DNA from: Pseudomonadales bacterium
GTDB taxonomy: Bacteria; Pseudomonadota; Gammaproteobacteria; Pseudomonadales; Azotimanducaceae
Reading direction: 5' to 3'
NCBI GenBank assembly: GCA_007131295.1
Contig: SLQW01000098.1
Location: 1 to 44,585, forward strand
DNA length: 44,585 bases
Under the pieces are notes generated by a model, which saw only the letters and a program-made list of their open reading frames with translations, searched no databases and was not told where the DNA came from. The number at the start of each line of letters is the position of its first letter. Position 1 is the first letter of the stretch. Below, one piece after another: positions 1 to 9,375 of the stretch. The translations under genes were made by a program, and so were the position numbers.

Positions 1-2588
1 ACCTCCGCTACCGGAACCTCCGCCACCGAACTATCCGCACCCTCGTTAGCTGGCGCAGCGGCAGAACCCAGTGCCGCTCCGACCCTGCGGCTGGTGGATG
101 CGTTCCCGGCAGCATCCTCGGCGGACGCATCAGCAGCAGGCGAAGAGGTGGAGGCAGGTGCTTCGGCGGCAACTTCGGAGCGGTCGCGACGCGGCCGGCG
201 CCGGGTGTTCGGCGGCGGCGTATGGGCCTCGGTCGGCAGACTGACGTCATCCGAGCCTACGCCGGCGATAGCCTTCGAGACCTCGGTCGAGTCACGCTCT
301 GCGCTGTCGTCCTCCGAGCGGCGCCGTCGACGGCTGCGTTCGGGAGCGTCACCGGAGCTGGCCTCTGAGGCTTCCTGTTCCTGGCGAGTCCCGGCTTCGC
401 TCCCATCCGAATCCGAGGCACGCCGGCGACGTCCACGACCGCCGCGGCGGCGACGCCGCTTGCGGCTGCCTTCTCCGGCGCTGTCGGCATCCTGTTCAGG
501 ACCACGAGAGCCCTCAGGAGCGGCCGGGGCAGATGCGGTGTCAGCGTCCGCCGCTGCCCGAGCGCTCGTCGGTTCTTCCTGAGTCGCCTGCGCCGGTTCC
601 TGTTCCGAACGGCGGCCGCGGCGTTGTCGGCGTCGGCCACCTTCGTCCTGCCGCCGTTCCTGACCATCGCCGTCATCGCTGCGCGCGCGTTGCCGACGGC
701 GAGACGAACCTTCGCGTTCGCCTTCGCCTCGGCTTTCCCCACGTCGACCCCGACCGCGGTTCGAACGGCCGCCATCGCTCGGCTTTTCCTTTGTGCTGCT
801 GCCGGGACTAACGCTGCTGGCCGCACCGCCTTCGGAAGTGTCGGCGGCCGGAGCGGCTGCCTCGGAACCGAACAGCATGCGAGTGAGGCGGCTCAGGAGA
901 CCGCCGCTCGGTGTCACCGAAGGCGCTGCCGCTGCAGCAGGCGTTTCGGCTGCCTGCGGTGCCGGCTGCGGTGCCGGCGCTCGCGGTGCCACCGTCTTGA
1001 CGGCCGCCTCTCGAATCGGCGCCGGTGCGGGCGTCTCGTGGGTGGCATCGAGTTCGGTCTGTTCTGTCACCGCCTCGACGATCTCGTGGGACGGTGCATC
1101 CTCGTCTGCAATCTGGTCGTCCCGGATACGCTGCACCTCGAAGTGAGGCGTCTCCAGGTTGGGATTCGGCACGATCATGAGGCGTACTTGCGTGCGCTGT
1201 TCGATCGCCGTCAGATCGGAGCGTTTCTCGTTCAGCAGGAAGGACGCAATGCTCACGGGTACCAGGGCCCGCACCGCAGCGCTGCGGTCCTTCAGAGCCT
1301 CTTCCTCGAGCAGGCGCAGAATGGACAGTGCCAGCGACCGCACGTCTCGGATGACGCCCTGGCCGCTGCAGCGTGGACAGACGATGGTGGTGGTCTCCTC
1401 GAGCGAGGGCCGTAGCCGCTGTCGCGACATCTCCATGAGACCGAAGCGAGAAATGCGTCCCACCTGCACCCGGGCACGATCCACCTCGAGAGCTTCGCGC
1501 ATCCGGTTTTCGACTTCCCGCTGATTACGGTTGGACATCATGTCGATGAAGTCGATGACTATGAGGCCGCCCATGTCCCGAAGGCGTAGCTGCCGTGCGA
1601 TTTCGTCGGCGGCTTCCAGGTTCGTGTTCAGCGCCGTTTCCTCGATGTCGGCACCGCGGGTGGCGCGGGCCGAGTTGATGTCGATGGAAACGAGGGCTTC
1701 GGTGGGATCGATTACGATGGAGCCTCCGGAGGGCAGCTTCACTTCGCGCTGGAAGGCGGATTCGATCTGAGACTCGATCTGGTAGCGGTTGAACAGTGGA
1801 ACCGGATCCTCATAGCGGCGGATGCGGTCGCGATAGCTCGGCATCACCTGCTCGATGAACTCGAGCGCCTGGGCGTGGGCATCTGCAGTATCGATAAGGA
1901 CTTCGCTTACATCCTTGCGCAAATAGTCGCGGATCGCGCGCAGGATGACGTTGTTCTCCTGATAAATGAGGAAGGGCGCCTGCTGTTCTTCGCTGGCGCG
2001 GCAGATCGCGTCCCAGACCTGCAGCAGATAGTCGAGGTCCCACTGCAGTTCCTCAGCGCTGCGACCCACCCCCGCCGTACGCACAATGACGCCCATGCCT
2101 TCCGGGATAGTGAGTGCAGCCATGGCTTCCCGCAGCTGATCGCGATCTTCGCCTTCGATCCGCCTTGAGATGCCCCCGGCGCGAGGATTGTTGGGCATGA
2201 GGACCATGTAGCGACCGGCAAGAGAGATGAAGCTTGTGAGCGCTGCGCCCTTGTTGCCGCGCTCTTCCTTGTCGACCTGGACGATGAGTTCCTGACCCTC
2301 CTTGACGACGTCGGCGATGTTGACCTTGCCTTGAATGTCCGAGGGTTTGCGGTTGAAGTACTCCGGCGCGATCTCCTTGAGAGGCAGGAATCCGTGCCGG
2401 TCAGCCCCGAAGTCGACAAACGCCGCTTCGAGACTCGGTTCCACCCGCGTAATGCGAGCCTTGTAGATGCTTGCTTTTTTCTGCTCCCTGGCCCTGGACT
2501 CGATGTCGAGATCGAACAGTTTCTGGCCATCCACCAGAGCGACCCGCAGTTCCTCTGTTTGAGTCGCGTTGATCAGCATGCGTTTCAT
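1..2588 (-). CDS. rne: Ribonuclease E, 3' end cut off by the window edge
   Basis: This is the endoribonuclease of the RNA degradosome, which starts mRNA decay and matures rRNA and tRNA at the inner membrane. The frame opens at an ATG (2588-2586) and stays open for 862 codons to the window edge, so the C-terminus is missing. The S1 RNA-binding domain lies near residues 38-120. The catalytic aspartates D303 (SIDINS) and D346 (IVIDFIDM) and the zinc-link CPRC at 404-407 have exactly the E. coli numbers. After about residue 510 the sequence becomes a low-complexity Ala/Pro/Glu/Arg-rich tail, as expected for the degradosome scaffold and RNA-binding region. It is divergent from rluC, as in E. coli. 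RNase G is unlikely, since it lacks such a long tail. Confidence 0.96.
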   Translation of the reverse strand, partial: MKRMLINATQTEELRVALVDGQKLFDLDIESRAREQKKASIYKARITRVEPSLEAAFVDFGADRHGFLPLKEIAPEYFNRKPSDIQGKVNIADVVKEGQELIVQVDKEERGNKGAALTSFISLAGRYMVLMPNNPRAGGISRRIEGEDRDQLREAMAALTIPEGMGVIVRTAGVGRSAEELQWDLDYLLQVWDAICRASEEQQAPFLIYQENNVILRAIRDYLRKDVSEVLIDTADAHAQALEFIEQVMPSYRDRIRRYEDPVPLFNRYQIESQIESAFQREVKLPSGGSIVIDPTEALVSIDINSARATRGADIEETALNTNLEAADEIARQLRLRDMGGLIVIDFIDMMSNRNQREVENRMREALEVDRARVQVGRISRFGLMEMSRQRLRPSLEETTTIVCPRCSGQGVIRDVRSLALSILRLLEEEALKDRSAAVRALVPVSIASFLLNEKRSDLTAIEQRTQVRLMIVPNPNLETPHFEVQRIRDDQIADEDAPSHEIVEAVTEQTELDATHETPAPAPIREAAVKTVAPRAPAPQPAPQAAETPAAAAAPSVTPSGGLLSRLTRMLFGSEAAAPAADTSEGGAASSVSPGSSTKEKPSDGGRSNRGRGRRGESRGEGEREGSSRRRQRARSDDGDGQERRQDEGGRRRQRRGRRSEQEPAQATQEEPTSARAAADADTASAPAAPEGSRGPEQDADSAGEGSRKRRRRRGGRGRRRRASDSDGSEAGTRQEQEASEASSGDAPERSRRRRRSEDDSAERDSTEVSKAIAGVGSDDVSLPTEAHTPPPNTRRRPRRDRSEVAAEAPASTSSPAADASAEDAAGNASTSRRVGAALGSAAAPANEGADSSVAEVPVAE

Positions 2589-3245
2589 GTATGGCACTCG
2601 CCTGAAGAGCGGGCGCGGCAAGCGTTGGCGGCGGAGAACTGGTAGCCGTTCGTGCAGCGATAGGACGCCGCACGGTCGGAACGCGGAGGCCAGCGGCGAA
2701 CCGATTTCGCAGCCGGGCGTGCAATCATCCGCCGTCATAGTCGGGCGGGACGAGTGCTCGTGTCCGGATTGCCTCGGATGGCTGTTTTGCCTTCGGCGCA
2801 CCATGACGGTGCCACTGCAGGCGCCACCGGTGCAGCGCCTCCCCCGACGCTCGATTCCTGCGGCCGCGCGTCCCCATGCTCGTCGCGGGACAGCTGCGTG
2901 GCCGGAGGCATTACCGGACGACTTCCTTCACGCTTCCCGGCAGTGGAGCTGAATCGCGTCCACGCCTGCCGGGAAGTCTTCCCATTCTCTGCCTGCCGCA
3001 AGCTTGCCGCGACAGCGCTCGTGCTATCGTCGGACGAATCGGCGAACTCGCCTGAATTCGTCACCCTCAAGGAACATTCCTGTGCACTTGCGGAGATCGG
3101 GAAAACCTTACGTTCAAAATCCCGATTCGCTTCGCTTGCGCCCGGGCCGTCGTTGCAACCATCGCATCTGCCGGCGGAAGATGTCCGCTCAGGGCTGGCG
3201 GTGGGCGTGGTTGGCCCGCCACCACAGTGTAACAGTAGTCTGCAA
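2589..3245. other. Long divergent intergenic region (rne leader / rluC upstream)
   Basis: This 657-base gap separates the divergent rne and rluC start codons. I see no convincing gene in it. Open frames exist on both strands, but their translations show no recognisable family and no good ribosome binding site. In E. coli the rne mRNA has a long 5' leader that mediates RNase E autoregulation, and the length and position here fit such a leader. I could not identify a clear sigma-70 promoter for either gene by eye. Confidence 0.5.
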
Positions 3246-4199
3246 GTGACTCAATCGAAAGGAAAAACGAAGGCTCGCCTGCTGCGCATCGATGCCGAGG
3301 GTGCTGGCCAGCGCATCGATAATCTGCTGCTGCGGGAACTGAAGGGTGTTCCCAGAAGCCGTATCTACAGCATGCTGCGCAAGGGCGAGGTTCGTGTGAA
3401 CGGCCGCCGCATCCGGGCCGGGCACAGGCTTGCGGCAGGCGAAGAGGTGCGGCTGCCACCGTGGCACGGACCGAGCGGGGTCGCGACCGCGGCATCGCCG
3501 TCGTCGGGTCTTAGCGAACGTCTCGAGGCCGGCATCCTGCACGAGGATGACGAGCTCCTCGTGATCGACAAGCCTGCGGGGCTGGCCGTGCACGGTGGCA
3601 GCGGGATCCATCTCGGTTTGGTGGAGGCCCTGCGCGCCCTGCGTCCCGAGGCACCTCGCCTGGAGCTCGCCCACCGCATCGATCGCGACACGTCTGGCTG
3701 CGTGGTGCTGGCCAAGCGGCGTGCGGTGCTGCGGCGACTGCACACGCTGTTCCGCGAGCGCCGGGCGCTCAAAACCTACCTTACGCTGGTGGAAGGGGCC
3801 TGGCCCGCTCATCTGCGTCGCCTCGATGCCCCCCTGGAACGGCGGCTGGCGGCGAGCGGTGAGCGCTTCGTCCGTGTCTCGGCGGCGGGTAAGCCTGCAT
3901 CCACCGAGGCCAGGGTCGAGCGTCGCCTCGCTGGCGCCACACTGCTTGAAGTGAAGCCCGAGACGGGTAGAACGCATCAGATCCGGGTCCACCTGGCAGC
4001 CGCGGGACATCCCATTCTGGGCGATCCGAAGTACGCGGATCCGGCAGCGCGCGCCCGGCATGCCGACCTCGGTGCCAGGCGCCTCTGCCTGCATGCCTCC
4101 GAGCTCGTATTGCCGGAGTGGACGAGTGGGAGCAGTTTGCGATTCACCGCTCCGCTTCCCCGGGACATGCGCGAGCTGATCGAGGCCCTCGCCGAGTGA
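3246..4199 (+). CDS. rluC: 23S rRNA pseudouridine synthase RluC
   Basis: RluC converts uridines 955, 2504 and 2580 of 23S rRNA (E. coli numbering) to pseudouridine. The product is 317 residues against 319 in E. coli. An N-terminal S4 RNA-binding domain covers about residues 20-70 (RIDNLL, GEVRVNGRRI). The RluA-type catalytic domain follows, with the active-site aspartate D146 in HRIDRDTSG and the later ETGRTHQIRVH and GHPILGDPKYA blocks. The GTG start at 3246 is chosen because the S4 domain begins soon after it. The frame stays open upstream for another 164 codons, but that extension does not resemble RluC. No strong Shine-Dalgarno sequence is visible. It is divergent from rne and converges with yceF. 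Confidence 0.93.
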   Translation: MTQSKGKTKARLLRIDAEGAGQRIDNLLLRELKGVPRSRIYSMLRKGEVRVNGRRIRAGHRLAAGEEVRLPPWHGPSGVATAASPSSGLSERLEAGILHEDDELLVIDKPAGLAVHGGSGIHLGLVEALRALRPEAPRLELAHRIDRDTSGCVVLAKRRAVLRRLHTLFRERRALKTYLTLVEGAWPAHLRRLDAPLERRLAASGERFVRVSAAGKPASTEARVERRLAGATLLEVKPETGRTHQIRVHLAAAGHPILGDPKYADPAARARHADLGARRLCLHASELVLPEWTSGSSLRFTAPLPRDMRELIEALAE

Positions 4200-4241
4200 C
4201 GGTCAGGGGCAGCGGTCGAGTATGCGCCCGGATGGGACGCG

Positions 4242-4823
4242 TCAGGGCAAGCGGACGCCGAACTGGCTGAGTATTTCCACCAGCGCCATCAGCGGCAGGC
4301 CCACGAGGGTGTTAGGGTCGCGCCCCTCGAAGCGCTCGAACAGGACGATGCCGTAGCCTTCGGAATAGAAGCTGCCCGCGGCATCGACGGGCTGTTCGAC
4401 CGCCAGGTAGCGATCGATAGCTGCGCTGTCGAGCGTCCTGAAGCGCACCCTGAACGACTCGGTGGTGGCCCTGCTGCTGCCGCTGGCGGCGTGCATCACG
4501 CATAGCCCCGTGTGCAGCGTCAGGCTGCGCCCCGAAAGCGCGCGAAGTTGCTCCGCCGCCCGGGGCAGGGTGCCTGGTTTGCCCAGGGCCCGTCCGCCCG
4601 CGTCGGCGACCTGGTCGGATCCGATTACGAGGGAGTCTGCACCCGCATGCCGCGCGGCCACCGCCTCAGCCTTGGCGCGGGCGAGTCGTTCTGCGGTCGC
4701 CGCCGGCGTTTCCGCCTCGAGAGGCTTCTCGTCCACGTTCGGAGTCTCCCAGCTGAACGGCATCGCGAGGCGCTCGAGCAGGGCGCGCCGGTAGGGTGAG
4801 CTGGAAGCGAGAATGAGCTGCAT
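4242..4823 (-). CDS. yceF: Maf-family nucleotide pyrophosphatase (YceF type)
   Basis: Members of the Maf/YceF group hydrolyse modified nucleoside triphosphates; E. coli YceF prefers 7-methyl-GTP. The 193-residue product has the Maf N-terminus LILASSSPYRRALL, the metal-binding GSDQV around residue 68-72 and the conserved DAAGSFYSEGYG block followed by DPNTLVGLPL near the C-terminus. Length and neighbours (between rluC and yceD) match the YceF branch rather than the dTTP-specific YhdE branch. The gene converges with rluC across 42 bases and diverges from yceD across 245 bases. Confidence 0.92.
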   Translation of the reverse strand: MQLILASSSPYRRALLERLAMPFSWETPNVDEKPLEAETPAATAERLARAKAEAVAARHAGADSLVIGSDQVADAGGRALGKPGTLPRAAEQLRALSGRSLTLHTGLCVMHAASGSSRATTESFRVRFRTLDSAAIDRYLAVEQPVDAAGSFYSEGYGIVLFERFEGRDPNTLVGLPLMALVEILSQFGVRLP

Positions 4824-4983
4824 TGGCGGGCTACTTTTCCTCGGGGACGGACTCGCTACTGTACCGGGCTTGCCCGGTGATCGTGAGTTCGCCCCGCACC
4901 CGGCTTGGAAACCTGCCTGCGTTGGTACCTAAGTCTTTGATTCCCCGCCGGAGAGCGCTCACGTGCATGGCCATTCTTAGGCT

Positions 4984-5012
4984 TTGACAGGCCGGGGGGG
5001 CATGCCTATGAT
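4984..5012 (+). promoter_or_regulatory. Near-consensus sigma-70 promoter upstream of yceD-rpmF-fab
   Basis: A perfect -35 box TTGACA (4984-4989) is followed by a 17-base spacer and a TATGAT -10 box (5007-5012), one base from consensus. The predicted transcript start near 5018-5020 lies about 50 bases before the first candidate yceD start. The spacer carries a run of seven G. This is the best promoter match I found in the window and fits a strong, constitutive ribosome/fatty-acid operon. Confidence 0.75.
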
Positions 5013-5068
5013 TGCGCGCCTGTCGCGACCCGGGTCCGGGAAATGGCTGGGTAAGCCGACATTAATGG

Positions 5069-5626
5069 ATGTCAGCTACGGCCTTGGGCGACAGGGCAAT
5101 TGAGACCGTCATGCAGCTTTCGCCCTACCAGCTGGCGCGTGAAAATCGCAAGCTTTCCCTGGAAGTTCCGGTGGACGCCTTTTCGCGCTTCGCCGCTTTA
5201 CTGGCGGAAGCCGGTGCGCCTGTTCGCATCGACGTGCAGTTTGGGCGGGACGAGCAGGGCCGTTGCCTCATGCAGGGGCGACTCTCGACTACGCAGCGGT
5301 TCCGCTGTGCGAATTGTCGCGAGGTGGAAGCCTGTAACTTCGACGTCGTCGTGGATGCTTGCATTCTCGACTCGGATGAAGCTGCGAAGGAACTGGTAGG
5401 CACGTTTGATCCGCTGGTGATCGAGGGGCCTCGAGCCACACCGGCGGAACTGTTCGAAGACGATCTGCTCCTGGCTCTGCCGGAGCGTCCCTGTCGAGGC
5501 AGCGAGACCTGTCCCCATCGGGAACAGGCTCCGGAGGCGGCAGTGAAGGACGAGGGCGCACGACGGGACAACCCGTTTGCGATCCTTGCTGAACTGAAGG
5601 ATGGTGCAGGGCGGACTCGCGAGTAG
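5069..5626 (+). CDS. yceD: YceD family protein (DUF177), 23S rRNA accumulation
   Basis: YceD is a small protein tied to 23S rRNA accumulation and is almost always encoded next to rpmF, as here. The product of up to 185 residues has the family features: a middle cysteine pair (RCANC), an acidic stretch before ELFEDDLLLALPERP, and the C-terminal NPFAILAELK block that matches E. coli NPFAVLASLK. Cysteines at RCANC and CRGSETC could bind metal, which is inference. The start is uncertain. ATG 5069 gives 185 residues, while ATG 5111 gives 171 residues with an N-terminus (MQLSPYQLARENRK) nearer the family; neither has a strong ribosome binding site. Confidence 0.88.
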   Translation: MSATALGDRAIETVMQLSPYQLARENRKLSLEVPVDAFSRFAALLAEAGAPVRIDVQFGRDEQGRCLMQGRLSTTQRFRCANCREVEACNFDVVVDACILDSDEAAKELVGTFDPLVIEGPRATPAELFEDDLLLALPERPCRGSETCPHREQAPEAAVKDEGARRDNPFAILAELKDGAGRTRE

Positions 5627-5713
5627 TCTGGCGCCGACGTTGTCGTGGCCGCTGAGCCGCGTGGATGGATCACAATATGGTGCGGTCGATCGCGCCGCGA
5701 GGAGAAATCAGCC

Positions 5714-5893
5714 ATGGCTGTGCAACAGAATCGCAAGACCCGCTCGCGCCGCGGTATGCGCCGGTCCCACGATGCGCTATCTGGCCCGACCCTTTCGGTC
5801 GATCCGACCACAGGCGAAACCCACCGCCGGCACCATGTCACTGCGGATGGTTTCTATCGCGGCCGTAAGGTTGCGCCTGCTCAGGACGACTGA
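5714..5893 (+). CDS. rpmF: 50S ribosomal protein L32
   Basis: L32 is a small basic protein of the large ribosomal subunit. The 59-residue product begins [20 protein letters not shown] and carries the Arg/Lys-rich N-terminus and the conserved [14 protein letters not shown] ending typical of proteobacterial L32. It lacks the zinc-binding cysteines found in some L32 forms. ATG 5714 is preceded by GAGGAGAAA, a strong ribosome binding site. It lies 87 bases after yceD and 29 bases before fabD, consistent with one transcript. Confidence 0.96.
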   Translation: MAVQQNRKTRSRRGMRRSHDALSGPTLSVDPTTGETHRRHHVTADGFYRGRKVAPAQDD

Positions 5894-5922
5894 AGTACGC
5901 ATTCGCACCGGGGGAGGACGCG

Positions 5923-6867
5923 ATGCGTCGCATCGGGATGATGTTTCCGGGCCAGGGCTCTCAGGCCGTCGGTATGCTCGCCGATCTCGCCAGCGAACAC
6001 GCGGCCATCCAGCGTACGTTCGACGAGGCGTCGGCCGCCATTGGGGAGGATCTCTGGGCATTGGCCCAGCAGGGTCCGGCTGAGCGCCTTGACCGTACCG
6101 AGAACACGCAGCCAGTGCTTTTGACTGCAAGCGTCGCCCTCTGGCGAGCCTGGCTCGAAGCGCATGGTCCAGCACCGCTTGTCGCTTCCGGGCATAGCCT
6201 CGGGGAATATTCGGCTCTGGTTGCGGCGGGCGCGTTAGAGCTACCCGACGCGGTCTGCCTCGTCCGCGAACGCGGACGGTTGATGCAGGCCGCAGTCCCG
6301 CCCGGCGAGGGCACGATGGCCGCCATTCTCGGGCTCGATGCGGACGTGGTCGAGGATTGCTGCCGCAAAGCTGCGGCGGATGGCGTGGTGGCTCCTGCCA
6401 ACTTCAATGCTCCGGGCCAGGTCGTAATCGCCGGCGATGCGGCCGCCGTAGAGCGGGCCATATCCGCCTGCAAGGAGGCCGGGGCACGGCGAGCGATGGG
6501 GCTCGCAGTCAGCGGACCTTTTCACTGTGCTCTGATGCAGCCGGCGAGCGAGCCGTTCGACGCTGAACTCGCTGCGGCAGATTTCTTACTGCCTGCGTTC
6601 CCGGTGATCCAGAATCTCGATGCGCAGGCGAGTTCCGATGTGGATGCCATTCGGCGCCGTCTGCTCGAACAGCTCTATTCCCCGGTACGCTGGACGGACT
6701 GCGTAGCGGCCATGGCTGCCGCTGGCGCGGAGGTCCTGATCGAGTGTGGCCCCGGCAAGGTCCTGACGGGCATGGTCAAGCGGATCGACCGGCAACTAGA
6801 AGCGGCGAGCCTCGGCGATGCGGCCGGCTTCAGAGTCGCTCTCGATCTCGTGCGCGGAGACGCATGA
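5923..6867 (+). CDS. fabD: Malonyl-CoA:ACP transacylase
   Basis: FabD moves malonyl groups from CoA to acyl carrier protein and so supplies the extender unit of type II fatty-acid synthesis. The 314-residue product starts with FPGQGSQ (residues 8-14). It carries the nucleophile S92 in GHSLGEYSAL and the catalytic H201 in SGPFHCALM; both numbers match E. coli FabD. GGGGAGGACG lies just before ATG 5923. The stop overlaps the fabG start (ATGA). It directly follows rpmF, whereas in E. coli plsX and fabH lie between them. Confidence 0.96.
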   Translation: MRRIGMMFPGQGSQAVGMLADLASEHAAIQRTFDEASAAIGEDLWALAQQGPAERLDRTENTQPVLLTASVALWRAWLEAHGPAPLVASGHSLGEYSALVAAGALELPDAVCLVRERGRLMQAAVPPGEGTMAAILGLDADVVEDCCRKAAADGVVAPANFNAPGQVVIAGDAAAVERAISACKEAGARRAMGLAVSGPFHCALMQPASEPFDAELAAADFLLPAFPVIQNLDAQASSDVDAIRRRLLEQLYSPVRWTDCVAAMAAAGAEVLIECGPGKVLTGMVKRIDRQLEAASLGDAAGFRVALDLVRGDA

Positions 6868-7598
6868 TGACGACCAAGGTGACGGCCCTTGTTACCGGGG
6901 CAAGCCGTGGCATCGGCGCGGCAATTGCCGACAGCCTGCTCGAGGCGGGCTACCGGGTCGCGGGGACGGCGACTTCGCAAGCCGGAGCCGATGCGATCAG
7001 CGAACGTCTCGGTAGCGAAGGGGCCGGTTTCGTCCTCGACGTGGCCGATGATGCATCTGTGACCGCGGCCTGCGATGTCATCGCAGCAGGACTCGGTGAG
7101 CCGCTCGTAGTCGTGAACAACGCCGGCATCACGCGCGACAATCTGCTGCTGCGCATGAAGCCGGAAGAGTGGGATGCGGTGATGCAGACGAACGTCGGTG
7201 GCTTGTATCGATTGTGCCGCCGTGTAGTCAGGCCGATGATGAAGGCACGCTTTGGACGCATCATCAACCTCAGTTCTGTGATCGCCCGCATGGGCAACGG
7301 TGGGCAAAGCAACTATGCAGCGTCGAAGGGCGCGGTCGAGGCGTTCACGCGCTCTCTCGCGCAGGAGCTGGGTTCGCGTTCGATCACCGTAAACGCGGTG
7401 GCACCGGGGTTCATTGAAACCGAGATGACGGCGAAGATCGGCGAAGCGCAACGGGATGCGCTGCTTGCAGGTATTGCGGTGGGCCGACTTGGACAGGCGC
7501 AGGAGGTGGCGGCCCTGGTGCGGTTCCTCGCTTCAGAGGAGGCCGGCTACATTACCGGCGAGACTATCCATATCAACGGCGGCCTCTATTTCGGCTGA
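6864..7598 (+). CDS. fabG: 3-oxoacyl-ACP reductase
   Basis: FabG is the NADPH-dependent reductase of beta-ketoacyl-ACP in fatty-acid elongation. The 244-residue product equals the E. coli length. It has the cofactor loop TGASRGIG (11-18), NNAG (85-88) and the catalytic S138, Y151 and K155 in the YAASK motif, again with E. coli numbers. The C-terminal GYITGETIHINGG block is standard for the family. It starts at ATG 6864, overlapping the fabD stop by four bases, which suggests translational coupling; ATG 6867 is an alternative. Confidence 0.96.
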   Translation: MMTTKVTALVTGASRGIGAAIADSLLEAGYRVAGTATSQAGADAISERLGSEGAGFVLDVADDASVTAACDVIAAGLGEPLVVVNNAGITRDNLLLRMKPEEWDAVMQTNVGGLYRLCRRVVRPMMKARFGRIINLSSVIARMGNGGQSNYAASKGAVEAFTRSLAQELGSRSITVNAVAPGFIETEMTAKIGEAQRDALLAGIAVGRLGQAQEVAALVRFLASEEAGYITGETIHINGGLYFG

Positions 7599-7608
7599 GT
7601 CCTGCGTG

Positions 7609-7638
7609 TTGCTGGTGCGGGAATCGTTCGCATACAAT
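7609..7638 (+). promoter_or_regulatory. Candidate promoter of acpP
   Basis: TTGCTG (7609-7614) and TACAAT (7633-7638) are separated by 18 bases, between the fabG stop and acpP. Transcription would start near 7645, about 38 bases before the acpP start. A separate acpP promoter would fit the very high demand for carrier protein. Confidence 0.55.
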
Positions 7639-7682
7639 CGCGGCGCCTTGCGGCGCCCTCACCAAGACGGGAGTTGGGTTAT

Positions 7683-7916
7683 ATGAGCAGCGTTGAAGAA
7701 CGGGTCAAGAAACTGATCTGCGAACAGCTTGGCGTGAAGGAGGAAGACGTCAAGGACGATGCCTCGTTCGTTGAAGATCTGGGCGCGGATTCTCTCGATA
7801 CCGTTGAACTGGTGATGGCGCTCGAAGAGGAATTCGAAACGGAGATTCCCGACGAGGAAGCGGAAAAGATCACCACGGTGCGGGAAGCGATCGATTACGT
7901 TCTCGCACATCAGTGA
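7683..7916 (+). CDS. acpP: Acyl carrier protein
   Basis: ACP carries growing acyl chains on a 4'-phosphopantetheine arm. The 77-residue product is strongly acidic and nearly identical in layout to E. coli AcpP. The attachment serine is S37 in GADSLDT, followed by [11 protein letters not shown] and the helix [15 protein letters not shown] 7683 is chosen because it gives the family N-terminus [10 protein letters not shown] and has GGGAG a few bases upstream; an in-frame ATG nine bases earlier is less likely. It has its own candidate promoter and is followed by a hairpin terminator. Confidence 0.97.
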   Translation: MSSVEERVKKLICEQLGVKEEDVKDDASFVEDLGADSLDTVELVMALEEEFETEIPDEEAEKITTVREAIDYVLAHQ

Positions 7917-7973
7917 CGCAGGGGGCTTCGCTCTCCGGCCTGGAGGACCGGCCCTTTGCTCACGCTTCACAGG

Positions 7974-8008
7974 AAGCCGCATCTGCGTTCACGCAGTGCG
8001 GCTTTCTT
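7974..8008 (+). terminator. Rho-independent terminator/attenuator after acpP
   Basis: AAGCCGCA (7974-7981) pairs with TGCGGCTT (7997-8004), and the inner CTGCG (7983-7987) pairs with CGCAG (7992-7996). One bulged T and a TTCA loop complete a 13-base-pair stem. A short T-rich tail (TTTCTT) follows. It lies 58 bases after acpP and 120 bases before fabF, so it should end or thin out the acpP transcript. Confidence 0.8.
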
Positions 8009-8127
8009 GCGCAAGAAGTCCTCGCCAGGCTCGCGCTCAAGGGTTCTGATTGGCTGCTGATCGTGGCGCTGATCTTGCTATGCTTCGAACTGCCGCGCCG
8101 AGGCGGTGGCCATCCTGGAGGAAGCCG

Positions 8128-9366
8128 ATGTCCGGCAGACGAGTCGTGGTAACGGGACTGGGCATGCTGACACCCGTTGGCCTCGATGTTCCCGAGTCCT
8201 GGAATGCAATCCTGGCCGGCAGGAGTGGTGCTGCCACCATCGACAAGTTCGACGTCAGCGATTTCAGCGTCCAGTTCAGTTCCAGCGTCAAGGACTTCGA
8301 CGTCACCCGCTACATGGATGCGAAAGAAGCTCGCCGCGTCGATATCTTCGTCCAGTACGGCATGGCGGCCAGCATTCAGGCCATTGAGGACGCGGGTCTC
8401 GAAGTCGACCCGGCGTGCGCCGATCGCTACGGTGTGTCCATTGGCTCAGGCATTGGCGGCATCGTCACCATCGAGAATACCCGGGACACGCTCAGCAAGA
8501 GTGGTCCCCGCAGGGTATCGCCGTTCTTCGTTCCCGGCAGCGTCATCAACATGATTGCCGGGATCATTTCCATCCGCTACGGCATGAAGGGTCCGAATCT
8601 CGCCGTGGTCACTGCCTGCACGACCGGTACCCACAACATCGGATTGGCTGGCCGCTTGATACGTGATGGCGACGTCGACGTGATGGTTGCCGGCGGTGCC
8701 GAAATGGCGACATCCCCCGTTCCGCTTGCTGCCTTTTCATCGATGAAGGCGCTGTCCCAACGCAATGATGACCCCGAAGCTGCTTCGAGGCCCTGGGATC
8801 GGGACCGGGACGGCTTTGTCCTCGGCGACGGAGCGGGTGTCATGGTGCTCGAGGAATACGAGCATGCCCGCAAGCGGGGCGCGAAGATCTACGCGGAACT
8901 CGCCGGATTCGGCATGAGTGGTGATGCGCATCACATCACCAGCCCCCCGGATGATGGCGCCGGCGCGGTGGCATCCATGCGCAATGCACTGCGTAACGCC
9001 AGCATGGATGCAAGCGATGTGCAGTACATCAATGCCCACGGGACCTCGACTTCTGCCGGCGATGTGGCTGAAACGCGGGCAATCAAGACCGTATTCGGCG
9101 CCGACGCCAAGGTAGCGGTGAGCTCGACCAAGTCCATGATCGGCCATCTGCTCGGCGCCGCAGGATCGGTGGAAGCAATCTTCAGCGTGCTCGCTATTCG
9201 TGATGGAGTGGCCCCTCCCACTATCAATCTCGACCATCCGGATGACGAGTGCGATCTCGACTATGTGCCGCACCAGGCTCGCGAAATGAAAATTGACGGT
9301 GCGCTCACCAACTCCTTCGGTTTCGGCGGTACCAACGGTACGTTGATCTTCCGCCGGGCGGACTGA
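8128..9366 (+). CDS. fabF: 3-oxoacyl-ACP synthase II
   Basis: FabF (KAS II) condenses malonyl-ACP with acyl-ACP in the elongation steps of fatty-acid synthesis. The 412-residue product has the thiolase-fold triad: C164 in TACTTG, H304 in NAHGTST and H340 in KSMIGH. It ends with the glycine-rich SFGFGGTNG block. ATG 8128 has GGAGGAAG directly upstream, which settles the start; the open frame before it is not conserved. It lies downstream of the acpP terminator, and I saw only a weak -10-like TATGCT at 8079-8084, so its expression may depend on read-through. pabC begins nine bases after its stop. Confidence 0.96.
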   Translation: MSGRRVVVTGLGMLTPVGLDVPESWNAILAGRSGAATIDKFDVSDFSVQFSSSVKDFDVTRYMDAKEARRVDIFVQYGMAASIQAIEDAGLEVDPACADRYGVSIGSGIGGIVTIENTRDTLSKSGPRRVSPFFVPGSVINMIAGIISIRYGMKGPNLAVVTACTTGTHNIGLAGRLIRDGDVDVMVAGGAEMATSPVPLAAFSSMKALSQRNDDPEAASRPWDRDRDGFVLGDGAGVMVLEEYEHARKRGAKIYAELAGFGMSGDAHHITSPPDDGAGAVASMRNALRNASMDASDVQYINAHGTSTSAGDVAETRAIKTVFGADAKVAVSSTKSMIGHLLGAAGSVEAIFSVLAIRDGVAPPTINLDHPDDECDLDYVPHQAREMKIDGALTNSFGFGGTNGTLIFRRAD

Positions 9367-9375
9367 AACGCCGCC

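Noticed and set aside
2735-3070. Possible small gene on the minus strand upstream of rne
   Set aside because: The composition is low-complexity Ser/Ala/Pro/Arg, no ribosome binding site is seen and no family is recognisable.
2754-3245. N-terminal extension of rluC
   Set aside because: The frame is open but the added 164 residues do not resemble RluC, and the S4 domain begins right after the GTG at 3246.
8079-8084. fabF promoter with TATGCT -10
   Set aside because: The -35 region does not match TTGACA at a proper distance, so evidence is too weak.
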